A stretch of 5,363 bases of DNA, taken from NCBI GenBank assembly GCA_020201445.1, contig JAIVGU010000057.1:1-5363 (forward strand), read 5' to 3'. Position 1 is the stretch's first letter. The number at the start of each line of letters is the position of its first letter. The notes under the pieces were generated by a model. The model did no database searches, was not told the origin of the DNA, and saw only the letters and a list, made by a program, of their open reading frames with translations. Position numbers and translations under genes: made by a program. Below are positions 1 through 5,106 of the stretch, in pieces. This DNA comes from Halobacteriales archaeon (GTDB lineage: Archaea > Thermoplasmatota > E2 > JACPAO01 > JAHFTW01).

Positions 1-138
1 GACCAGACCCCCTACCTCGACCCCTACACCAACGACCCGGTGACGCTGGACAACATGGCCATCCTGCCTGGCAGCGTCGTCATCCTGGACAACAACCCGG
101 TCAGCCTCGCCTGCTACATCGCGGAGCACGAGGACTGA
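1..138 (+). CDS. C-terminal 45 residues of an unidentified protein (5' truncated by the window edge)
   Basis: The + strand frame starting at base 1 is open to a TGA at 136-138 and encodes 45 residues with strongly G/C-biased third positions. The tail alternates short hydrophobic runs with turn-forming residues, for example ILPGSVVILDNNP, followed by SLACYIAEHED. This pattern suggests beta strands and turns, as in the end of a beta-sandwich or beta-helix domain, but I do not recognise the family. The next gene starts 2 nt after the stop, so the two are probably co-transcribed. The fragment is too short for a function to be assigned. Confidence 0.6.
   Translation, partial: DQTPYLDPYTNDPVTLDNMAILPGSVVILDNNPVSLACYIAEHED
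130..134 (+). promoter_or_regulatory. Weak Shine-Dalgarno-like GAGGA before the 141 start
   Basis: GAGGA lies inside the last codons of the upstream gene and ends 6 nt before the ATG at 141. The match to the anti-Shine-Dalgarno complement is only four bases, so it is weak. Together with the 2-nt gap between stop and start it supports this ATG and suggests translational coupling. The minus-strand genes of the window do not show such a site. Confidence 0.35.
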
Positions 139-140
139 GC

Positions 141-791
141 ATGGAGGCCCCGGGCAGCGTCGGCGGCGCCGCGGTCGGTCTTGGCGCGGCCGCCATCAAG
201 GAGCTGGCGCGGAAACTGAAGGCCCACAAGGCCAAGGCGTTCCCGTCCCCCGAGGAGTACGAGGCGCTGCAGGGGTTGAAGTCCGAGGAGGAGTACCGGC
301 AGTACAAGGCCGTGGTCAAGGACAAGGTTCTGCTCGGGGCCTGCCTGTACGGGATGCGGCTGAGTCGGGTGCAGGGGAGCAAGGAGAAAGTGGAGTTCCT
401 GCGGGAGTTCATCCGCAAGCGCCACGGCGGCGACCGCCTCTTCCTGGCGCAGGCGGTCCAGGTCGGCCTGCTGCTCCGTCTCATCCATCACCTCCAGGAG
501 GCCGGCTTTCCCCTCGCCGAGCAGCAGCGCCAGGTGGCGGAGTTCCTGCAGGGCATCGGCCGGCACCTCATCTTGGTGCAGGCGATCCACGACCTGCGGC
601 AACTGGAGCCCCGCGCCCAGTTCTACCTCGCCCTCAACCCGCTCCTGTTCTGCATCGCGGGGGCCGGCGTCGCGGCGCCCCTGGCGAAGGAGCTGGCGGA
701 GCGGGTGCAGGGCTTCGCCTACGACTACGAGGTGGAGACCATCGCGGAGAGGAACCGCCACACGGTCATCTTCTCCTACCGCGGAACGTAG
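141..791 (+). CDS. Hypothetical protein, 216 aa, alpha-helical
   Basis: This is a complete ORF from ATG at 141 to TAG at 789-791. I do not recognise the family. The N-terminus (residues 6-19) is rich in Gly and Ala and is followed by a Lys/Arg-rich stretch (20-33). Residues 37-60 are Glu/Lys-rich (EEYEALQGLKSEEEYRQYK) and look like charged helix. Residues 100-119 are hydrophobic and amphipathic. Residues 161-183 (FYLALNPLLFCIAGAGVAAP and on) could be a short membrane-associated segment, but no signal peptide is evident. The C-terminus (192-214) alternates aromatic and polar residues and may form beta strands. The gene follows the truncated upstream gene by 2 nt, so it is probably the distal gene of an operon entering from the left. 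It converges with the regulator gene, whose stop is 28 nt away. A long antisense frame also exists here, but codon bias and tight packing favour this strand. Confidence 0.75.
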   Translation: MEAPGSVGGAAVGLGAAAIKELARKLKAHKAKAFPSPEEYEALQGLKSEEEYRQYKAVVKDKVLLGACLYGMRLSRVQGSKEKVEFLREFIRKRHGGDRLFLAQAVQVGLLLRLIHHLQEAGFPLAEQQRQVAEFLQGIGRHLILVQAIHDLRQLEPRAQFYLALNPLLFCIAGAGVAAPLAKELAERVQGFAYDYEVETIAERNRHTVIFSYRGT

Positions 792-819
792 CGCGCCATG
801 CACCGCTTGCTGCGGCGGC

Positions 820-2493
820 CTACGCCGTCACGGCGATGGCGGGCGCTTGGCGGGCCTGCTCCTCGAGGGGGAGGTCGGCCCAGCCGCGGGCGATGTAGTA
901 GCGGCTGTGGGCGCCGTCGCGCTGCTTCTCGACCAGGCCGGCCGCCCCGAGGCGGTTCATGTGCCAGGTGACGGTGCTGGGGGTGACGCTGAAGGCGGTG
1001 GCGAGGTCGCACTGCGGGACGCCGGGGTGCTCGCGGATGTGGCGGGCCATGGCGGCGGTGGTCTCGTTGCGCAGGGCGCTGACGGCGGTCTTGCGCTCGC
1101 CCGAGTAGTGGCCGCTGCGCTTGTCGAAGAAGCGGAGGTAGCGGCCGTCGCGCACGGAGTGGACGTAGCCGTTCTTCTCCAGGACGCGCAGGTGGTAGGT
1201 GAGGGTGGAGGCGCCGAAGCTGACCTGGGCGCCGAGCTGGACGAAGTTGACGCCGGGGAACGCCTTGACGCGCTCGTAGACCTCGGCGCGGCCGGGGTGC
1301 TCGAGGATCTCCTCGCCCTGCACGCGCGCGTAGCCCGCGACGAGGCTGCCGGCGGCGCCGCCCAGGACGGCCTTGCCCTGCGCCAGCAGCCACGCGGCGC
1401 CGGCCAGGGCGAGGGCGCCCAGGCTGACGGCCACGGCGGCGCTCCACGGGTAGTGGACGGTCACGGCGCCGTAGGAGACGGTGGTGAGGTCGCCGCTGCC
1501 GTCGAGGCGGGCGCTGCGGGCGCGGCCGTCGAGGTCGTGCAGGCGGAGGGCGTAGGTGCCGTCGAGGGAGAGCTGCTGCCCGTCGAGGGTGTGGGTGACG
1601 GGGCCGTCCTTGCCCTGCACCTGCACGGTGCCGGCGAGGCCGGGGAGGACCGAGGCGCCCGCGACCTGGAGGGTGGGCGCCGGGGAGTAGAGGGTGCCGG
1701 GGAGGCCGGAGAAGGCGACCTGGAGCAGGCCCGCGCCATCGAGCTGGAGGCTCTCCTGGATGTACTCGGTGTGGGTGCCGGGGCCGAACCAGGTCTTGGT
1801 GACGGGGTTGAAGAGTTGCCCGGGGCGCTCCTCGACGTGGAAGAAGGCGGGCACCTCCTCGACGGCGCCGCCGCCGCGCACGACCGCGAGCTTGGCCTCG
1901 GTGAGGAAGAGGCGGAGGGCCCCCGCGGCGCTGGCGGTGCCCTGCTCGGCGCGGGCCTGGAACTGGCCGGCCGGGATGGCGGAGGCGTAGCGGTCGGAGT
2001 CGGTGATGAGCTGGAGGGTGAGGGGGCGCTGCAGGTCCTCGGTGACCCGCTTGGCCTCCGCGAGGCCGCCCACCAAGAGCGGGCCCTGCGCCGCGTCGCC
2101 GGCGAGGCGCAGGTCGCCGTCGGAGGCGTAGAGCTGGAAGCCGGGGAGCCGGGACTGGAGTGTCAGCGTGGCGCCGGCGAGGTCGACCGGGAAGCGGTCG
2201 GTGGTGGCGCCCCACAGGAGGCCCGCCTGGGGCTCCTGGGTGTTGACGTAGCCGTAGGCGCGGTGCTGGACGCGCACCAGCGAGCCGGTGGCCTGGGAGA
2301 GGGTGAGCGCGACGGCGCCGTCGGTGCCGGACAGGAGGAAGGCGCCATGGCCGGCGGCCGCCTCGCGGGTGCCCTGCACCTCGATGGGCAAGGTGACGCG
2401 GCCCTGCAGGGTGCCGGGGGAGGCCAGAGCAGGGGTCGCCCCCAGGAGCAGGGAGACCGCGAGTGCCGCGCCCAGGACCGACCAACGGTTCAT
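820..2493 (-). CDS. Membrane-anchored transcriptional regulator with extracytoplasmic domain and tandem winged HTH domains
   Basis: This encodes a 557-residue protein, probably a one-component regulator that senses something outside the cell and binds DNA inside it. Residues 1-25 form a signal peptide (MNRWSVLGAALAVSLLLGAT, then PALA-S). Residues about 26-348 are beta-rich, contain no cysteine and match no domain I recognise. Residues about 350-372 are a transmembrane helix (WSAAVAVSLGALALAGAAWL). The cytoplasmic part carries two winged HTH domains of ArsR/MarR type, at about 396-457 and 473-535. Their recognition helices and wings align: STLTYHLRVLEKNGYV with RDGRYLRFF, and STVTWHMNRLGAAGLV with RDGAHSRYY, which points to an internal duplication. 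I chose the ATG at 2491-2493 because it directly precedes the signal peptide; the frame is open 46 codons further upstream, but that would bury the signal. No Shine-Dalgarno sequence is visible, and an archaeal-type promoter box lies 28 nt upstream. Ligand and target genes cannot be read from the sequence. A weak hydrophobic stretch at 375-389 is probably not a second span, since that would put the DNA-binding domains outside. Confidence 0.9.
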   Translation of the reverse strand: MNRWSVLGAALAVSLLLGATPALASPGTLQGRVTLPIEVQGTREAAAGHGAFLLSGTDGAVALTLSQATGSLVRVQHRAYGYVNTQEPQAGLLWGATTDRFPVDLAGATLTLQSRLPGFQLYASDGDLRLAGDAAQGPLLVGGLAEAKRVTEDLQRPLTLQLITDSDRYASAIPAGQFQARAEQGTASAAGALRLFLTEAKLAVVRGGGAVEEVPAFFHVEERPGQLFNPVTKTWFGPGTHTEYIQESLQLDGAGLLQVAFSGLPGTLYSPAPTLQVAGASVLPGLAGTVQVQGKDGPVTHTLDGQQLSLDGTYALRLHDLDGRARSARLDGSGDLTTVSYGAVTVHYPWSAAVAVSLGALALAGAAWLLAQGKAVLGGAAGSLVAGYARVQGEEILEHPGRAEVYERVKAFPGVNFVQLGAQVSFGASTLTYHLRVLEKNGYVHSVRDGRYLRFFDKRSGHYSGERKTAVSALRNETTAAMARHIREHPGVPQCDLATAFSVTPSTVTWHMNRLGAAGLVEKQRDGAHSRYYIARGWADLPLEEQARQAPAIAVTA

Positions 2494-2518
2494 ATCAGGG
2501 GCCAACCGCCGTCCCGCG

Positions 2519-2524
2519 TTTAAG
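2519..2524 (-). promoter_or_regulatory. TATA-like box of the wHTH regulator gene (leaderless start)
   Basis: On the minus strand CTTAAA (within CTCTTAAACG) is the most A/T-rich spot in the local upstream sequence. It is centred about 28 nt before the ATG at 2493. Archaeal TATA boxes lie about 26-27 nt before the transcription start, so transcription would begin within a few bases of the ATG. No ribosome binding site precedes the ATG, which fits a leaderless mRNA. The assignment rests on position and composition only. Confidence 0.45.
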
Positions 2525-2540
2525 AGCTTGTTGGTGGCAA

Positions 2541-2571
2541 CGTCGCTTCGTCGCTTCGCTCCGTCGCGAAC
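2541..2571. repeat. Copy 1 of a low-complexity GAGCG/AAGCGACG repeat
   Basis: Read on the minus strand this stretch is made of GGAGCG, AAGCGACG and AAGCGACG units. Within it, 2549-2563 matches 2674-2688 of the second copy at 14 of 15 positions. It lies just upstream of the regulator promoter box and may be transcribed as the distal part of the rpe mRNA. Its function is unknown. Confidence 0.5.
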
Positions 2572-2579
2572 GTTGAGGA

Positions 2580-2653
2580 CGGGGCCCGTCCGGGCCCCGG
2601 ACCCCTCGGAGGAAGGGGTGGCCGCTCGCAACGGCCCGCCTCACCGGCGGGCC
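2580..2653. repeat. Cluster of three consecutive perfect inverted repeats (hairpins)
   Basis: Three stem-loops stand in a row within 74 bp of the rpe-regulator gap. The first has a 9-bp stem, CGGGGCCCG (2580-2588) against CGGGCCCCG (2591-2599), with a 2-nt loop. The second has a 6-bp stem, ACCCCT (2601-2606) against AGGGGT (2614-2619), with a 7-nt loop. The third has an 8-bp stem, GGCCCGCC (2633-2640) against GGCGGGCC (2646-2653), with a 5-nt loop. They lie 83-156 bases after the rpe stop and upstream of the regulator promoter box. They could act in rpe 3' end formation or mRNA protection, or be part of a non-coding RNA. There is no T-run after them on either strand, so they are not ordinary intrinsic terminators. 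Confidence 0.6.
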
Positions 2654-2670
2654 AGCTCCTCTCCTTGCCC

Positions 2671-2717
2671 GCGCGTCGCTGCGCTCCGCGCTCGCTCGGG
2701 CTCGCTGCGCTCGCGCG
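2671..2717. repeat. Copy 2 of the GAGCG/GCAGCGA repeat, just after rpe
   Basis: On the minus strand this is a run of overlapping GAGCGCAGCGA and GAGCGAGCG units starting about 18 bases after the rpe stop. GAGCGCAGCGA occurs twice within it, at 2706-2716 in GCGAGCGCAGCGAGC and at 2677-2687 in GGAGCGCAGCGACG, and the latter resembles copy 1. Simple intergenic repeats of this composition are common in GC-rich archaeal and bacterial genomes. No function can be inferred. Confidence 0.5.
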
Positions 2718-2735
2718 GCCACCCATGCCGGTGCG

Positions 2736-3404
2736 TCACGCCAGCTTCTTCTGCGTCCCGCGCACCAGCTTGATGGCCTCGGCGTAGGACCTGTGGCCGA
2801 AGACGTAGGAGCCCGCCACGGCGCAGGTGGCGCCCGCCTTCTCGACGATGCGCGCGGTCTTGTCGTTGATGCCGCCGTCCACCTGGATCTCTAGCGGGGT
2901 CTCGCGGCCGGCCTCCTTGGCCATCGCCTTGATGGCGCGGATCTTGGGCACGACGGCCTCGATGAAGGCCTGCCCGCCGAAGCCGGGGTTGACGGACATC
3001 ACCAGGACGAGGTCGATGTCCTGGATGACGTACTGCAGGACGGACTCGGGCGTGGCGGGGTTCAGCGACACCCCGGCGCGCTTGCCGAGGCCCTTGACCT
3101 GCTGGACGTTGCGGTGCAGGTGCGTGCACGCCTCGGCGTGGACGGTGATGCTGTCGGCGCCGGCGGCGGCGAACTCGGGCACGAATTTCTCCGGCTCGAC
3201 CATCATCAGGTGGCAGTCCAGCAGCAGCTTGGTGTGCGGGCGGATGGCCTTGACGATGGGCGGGCCGAGGGTGAGGTTGGGGACGAAGCGGCCGTCCATG
3301 ACGTCGACGTGCAGCCAGTCGGCGCCGGCCTTCTCGACGGCCTGGACCTCCTCCTTCAGGCGGGCGAAGTCGCAGGAGAGGATGGAGGGCGCGACCTTGA
3401 GCAT
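2736..3404 (-). CDS. rpe: Ribulose-phosphate 3-epimerase
   Basis: This cytoplasmic TIM-barrel enzyme interconverts D-ribulose 5-phosphate and D-xylulose 5-phosphate in the non-oxidative pentose phosphate pathway. The protein is 222 residues, the usual family length. It opens with APSILSCDF (residues 5-13). The conserved motif HVDVMDGRFVPNLTLGP spans 32-48. Metal-binding and catalytic positions of the family are present: His32, Asp34, His65 in DCHLMMVEP and Asp176 in VDGGI. The flexible phosphate-side loop VNPGFGGQ is at 138-145, and the phosphate-binding VAGSYVFG is at 196-203. The ATG at 3402-3404 matches the family start exactly. There is no Shine-Dalgarno sequence, and a TATA-like box sits about 29 nt upstream, implying a short or absent leader. 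It is separated by 191 bp from the reductase upstream and by 242 bp from the regulator downstream, so it is probably its own transcription unit. Confidence 0.97.
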   Translation of the reverse strand: MLKVAPSILSCDFARLKEEVQAVEKAGADWLHVDVMDGRFVPNLTLGPPIVKAIRPHTKLLLDCHLMMVEPEKFVPEFAAAGADSITVHAEACTHLHRNVQQVKGLGKRAGVSLNPATPESVLQYVIQDIDLVLVMSVNPGFGGQAFIEAVVPKIRAIKAMAKEAGRETPLEIQVDGGINDKTARIVEKAGATCAVAGSYVFGHRSYAEAIKLVRGTQKKLA

Positions 3405-3430
3405 GGGTGGCCGCCGCAGGGGGGTGCCCC

Positions 3431-3436
3431 ATAAAG
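3431..3436 (-). promoter_or_regulatory. TATA-like box of rpe (leaderless start)
   Basis: Minus-strand CTTTAT, inside CCCTTTATGGGG, is the only A/T-rich hexamer close upstream of rpe. Its centre is about 29 nt before the ATG, almost the same spacing as at the regulator gene. The bases between it and the ATG contain no purine-rich ribosome binding site. This fits an archaeal promoter with transcription starting at or within about 3 nt of the ATG. Confidence 0.5.
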
Positions 3437-3462
3437 GGCGAGCGGCGCCCGCCCATCCCCCA

Positions 3463-3582
3463 AACCACGGATTCCACGGATTGCACGGAGAAGGTTTCCG
3501 CGTGACCGCCTGCCCGCCGCAGGTGTCCCTGCATGGCGCGAGTGCCGCGCTTGGACAGCCTCACTTCGTGCAATCCGTGGTT
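3463..3582. repeat. 120-bp element bounded by inverted repeats with a tandemly duplicated left arm
   Basis: The left arm at 3474-3490 (CCACGGATTGCACGGAG) is the reverse complement of 3564-3580 at 16 of 17 positions. Immediately left of it CCACGGATT is repeated in tandem (3465-3473 and 3474-3482). The outer copy also pairs with the right arm: 3463-3473 is an exact reverse complement of 3572-3582. The interior can form smaller stems, CCTGC/GCAGG at 3509-3523, TGTCC/GGACA at 3524-3528 and 3553-3557, and GCGCG/CGCGC at 3536-3550. It lies 13 nt beyond the reductase stop and upstream of the rpe promoter box. It could be a miniature mobile or dispersed repeat, or a structured 3' UTR. It is less GC-rich in its arms than the genes around it. 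Confidence 0.6.
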
Positions 3583-3595
3583 CGGGCGTCAGGCG

Positions 3596-4441
3596 TCAGT
3601 GGTGCACAAGCCCCGGCTGCAGCGGGAACGCCTGGTCGAGCCGCTCGATGGCCTCGGGGGGCAGGTCGAAGTCGCCGCCGGCGTTGTCGCGCACGTGCTC
3701 CACCTTCTCCGCCTTGGGGATGGCGAACACGGCGGGGTCGCGGATGAGGAAGGCGAGGGCGACCTGGTGTGGCGTCTTGCCGAGGCTGCGCGCGACCTCC
3801 TCCAGCACGGCCTTGCCCTTGCCGCCGACGAAGCGGCCGGCGCCGAACGGGGAGTAGGCGACGACGGCAACGCCCTCCCGCTTGCACCAGGGCAGGACGT
3901 CGGACTCCACGCCGCGCTCCTCCAGGTGGTAGAGCACCTGGTTCGCGGCGAGCCTGCGCGGGCCGAGCGCCGCCTTGGCCTCGTCGAGGTCCTCCACGTC
4001 GAAGTTGCTGACGCCGATGTGCCGCACCCAGCCGAGGTCCACCAGCTCACCCAGCGCCGCCATGGTGTCCGCCAGCCGGTGCGGGCCGCGCCAGTGCAGG
4101 TAGTAGAGGTCGAGGTGGCCGGTCTGCAGCCGCACGAGGCTGTCCTTGCACGCCGAGACCGTGCCGCGCCGCGTCGCCCCGTTGGGCAGCACCTTGCTGG
4201 CGAGGAAGACGTGGTCGCGCAGCGTGCCTCCGGCGCGGGCGGGCCGCGACAGCAGGCTGCCCAGCATCGTCTCCGAGCCGGACTGGTCCTCGTAGAGCTG
4301 CGCGGTGTCGACGTGGGTCATCCCGAGCGCGATGCCCTCCTGGATGGCCGCCGGGTGGGTCGCGGAGTCGGACCACCGCCACGTCCCCTGCCCCAGGACG
4401 GAGACCGGGACCTTGGCGGGGCCGAACGGGCGGGTGCGCAT
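3596..4441 (-). CDS. Aldo/keto reductase
   Basis: This is a cytoplasmic NAD(P)H-dependent oxidoreductase of the aldo/keto reductase superfamily, reducing carbonyl groups of aldehydes or ketones. The 281-residue protein has the usual barrel length. The catalytic tetrad is visible: Asp45 and Tyr50 in THVDTAQLYEDQ, Lys83 in LASKVLPNG, and His116 in DLYYLHWRGP. Cofactor-side motifs follow in order: GVSNF at 143-147, NQVLYHLEERG at 167-177, AYSPFGAGRF at 195-204, and IPKAEKVEHVRDN at 241-253. The N-terminal LGQGTWRW (16-23) is the family's first strand. I chose the ATG at 4439-4441 because it places the first strand at the usual distance; the frame is open for 68 more codons upstream, but those encode Arg-rich nonsense overlapping the preceding gene. 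The stop of that gene is 44 bp upstream. The physiological substrate cannot be deduced. Confidence 0.95.
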   Translation of the reverse strand: MRTRPFGPAKVPVSVLGQGTWRWSDSATHPAAIQEGIALGMTHVDTAQLYEDQSGSETMLGSLLSRPARAGGTLRDHVFLASKVLPNGATRRGTVSACKDSLVRLQTGHLDLYYLHWRGPHRLADTMAALGELVDLGWVRHIGVSNFDVEDLDEAKAALGPRRLAANQVLYHLEERGVESDVLPWCKREGVAVVAYSPFGAGRFVGGKGKAVLEEVARSLGKTPHQVALAFLIRDPAVFAIPKAEKVEHVRDNAGGDFDLPPEAIERLDQAFPLQPGLVHH

Positions 4442-4463
4442 GGCGGCGGCAGCGGCGGGCCGG

Positions 4464-4469
4464 CCAAAG
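4464..4469 (-). promoter_or_regulatory. Possible weak TATA-like box of the aldo/keto reductase gene
   Basis: Minus-strand CTTTGG is centred about 25 nt before the ATG in the 44-bp gap after the lipoprotein gene. It resembles the CTTTAT and CTTAAA boxes of the next two genes in position but is less A/T-rich and closer to the start. No Shine-Dalgarno sequence precedes the ATG. The gene could instead be read through from the lipoprotein gene. Confidence 0.2.
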
Positions 4470-4485
4470 CGGTTGTCCTGGCGGC

Positions 4486-5106
4486 TCAGGCGGTGACGTT
4501 CACGGTGGCGACCACCTCGACCACGACGTCCGTCGCGCCCGTCACGCAGTAGTCGATGGCGTACTCGCCAGGGTCCACCGCGCCGGTCGCCTCCTCCGCG
4601 CCGATGACGCAGGCGGCGCCGGCGGGGGGCGGGGCGCCGACGCACTCGGTCTCGCCGCTGGCGTAGACCAGCGACCCGTCGGGGCCGGTGACGTAGACCT
4701 GGGCGACGGCCGTGCCGTCCTGGTGCCGCACGCTGAACACCAGGTCCAACGTCCGCTCCGGCACCTTGAACGTGTCGTGCTTGGCCACGGGCACTGGGCC
4801 GGGCGCGAGCGGCCCCGACCCGCTGGGAGGGTTGGCGCCCGCGACGAGGCCGGAGAACTTGTAGACGGGGACGTCGGTGAGCTGCACGGCCGGATGCCGC
4901 GGGCCGGTGGGCTTCTGCGTGGCGGAGCAGGACGCGGCGACGCAGGTGGCGCCGCAGTCAGCGTCCGCTGCGGTGGGGGCGCAGCCGGGCGCGGTGCCGG
5001 CGGGGGGCTGCGCGCAGCCGGCCAGCAGGAGAAGGAGCACGACAGCGCTTGCCGCCCCCCCGCGAAGCCTGCGCCCGGCCAGCGCGCGGCGTACCTCTTC
5101 GCGCAC
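4486..5106 (-). CDS. Putative secreted lipoprotein with C-terminal beta-sandwich domain
   Basis: Starting at the GTG at 5104-5106 this encodes 206 residues. The first 31 look like a lipoprotein signal: basic REEVRRALAGRRLRGG, hydrophobic AASAVVLLLLLAG, and a lipobox LAGC with Cys31 as the expected lipidated residue. A Cys-rich linker follows (Cys42, Cys51, Cys55, Cys60). A Pro/Gly-rich spacer leads to a domain from about 110 to 206 with alternating strands: DTFKVPERTLDLVFSV, VYVTGPDGSLVYASG, and PGEYAIDYCVTG before a hydrophobic last strand. This resembles the jelly-roll of pre-peptidase C-terminal (PPC-like) domains, a fold-level guess. Three more cysteines there could form disulfides, consistent with an extracytoplasmic location. 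The start is uncertain: the N-terminal region overlaps the sialidase-like frame, and no ribosome binding site precedes the GTG. The region may instead be continuous with the sialidase-like protein through a frameshift. Confidence 0.6.
   Translation of the reverse strand: MREEVRRALAGRRLRGGAASAVVLLLLLAGCAQPPAGTAPGCAPTAADADCGATCVAASCSATQKPTGPRHPAVQLTDVPVYKFSGLVAGANPPSGSGPLAPGPVPVAKHDTFKVPERTLDLVFSVRHQDGTAVAQVYVTGPDGSLVYASGETECVGAPPPAGAACVIGAEEATGAVDPGEYAIDYCVTGATDVVVEVVATVNVTA

Noticed and set aside
114..803. 229-aa minus-strand frame opposite the hypothetical gene, and a 306-aa + strand frame opposite rpe (2827-3747)
   Set aside because: Both are antisense shadows without recognisable domains; rpe is certain, and the 141-791 gene fits the tight packing with its upstream neighbour.
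792..819. Bidirectional terminator between the two convergent genes
   Set aside because: The 28-nt gap has no clear hairpin followed by a T-run on either strand.
776..2485. Long open frame (569 aa) on the minus strand in another phase of the regulator gene
   Set aside because: The product is Pro/Arg/His-rich low complexity, typical of an out-of-frame reading of a GC-rich gene.
847..2523. Long open frame (558 aa) on the + strand opposite the regulator gene
   Set aside because: It is an antisense shadow produced by high GC. Its product is Gly/Ala/Glu/Val-rich and has no domain, while the minus strand encodes a signal peptide, membrane span and two HTH domains.
2502..2534. CCAAC / GTTGG inverted pair flanking the regulator's TATA-like box, as an autoregulatory operator
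   Set aside because: The arms are only 5 bp and 23 nt apart, which is expected by chance; there is no further symmetry.
2494..2631. 46-codon N-terminal extension of the regulator to an upstream ATG
   Set aside because: It would place charged, low-complexity sequence before a textbook signal peptide and would include the probable promoter and the hairpin region.
4442..4645. 68-codon N-terminal extension of the aldo/keto reductase
   Set aside because: The extension is Arg-rich, overlaps the lipoprotein coding region in another frame, and precedes the standard family start.
4542..5054. Continuation of the sialidase-like frame to its formal stop at 4542
   Set aside because: The translation is Pro/Ala/Ser/Arg-rich with no domain and is out of phase with the lipoprotein's ordered beta-sandwich sequence.
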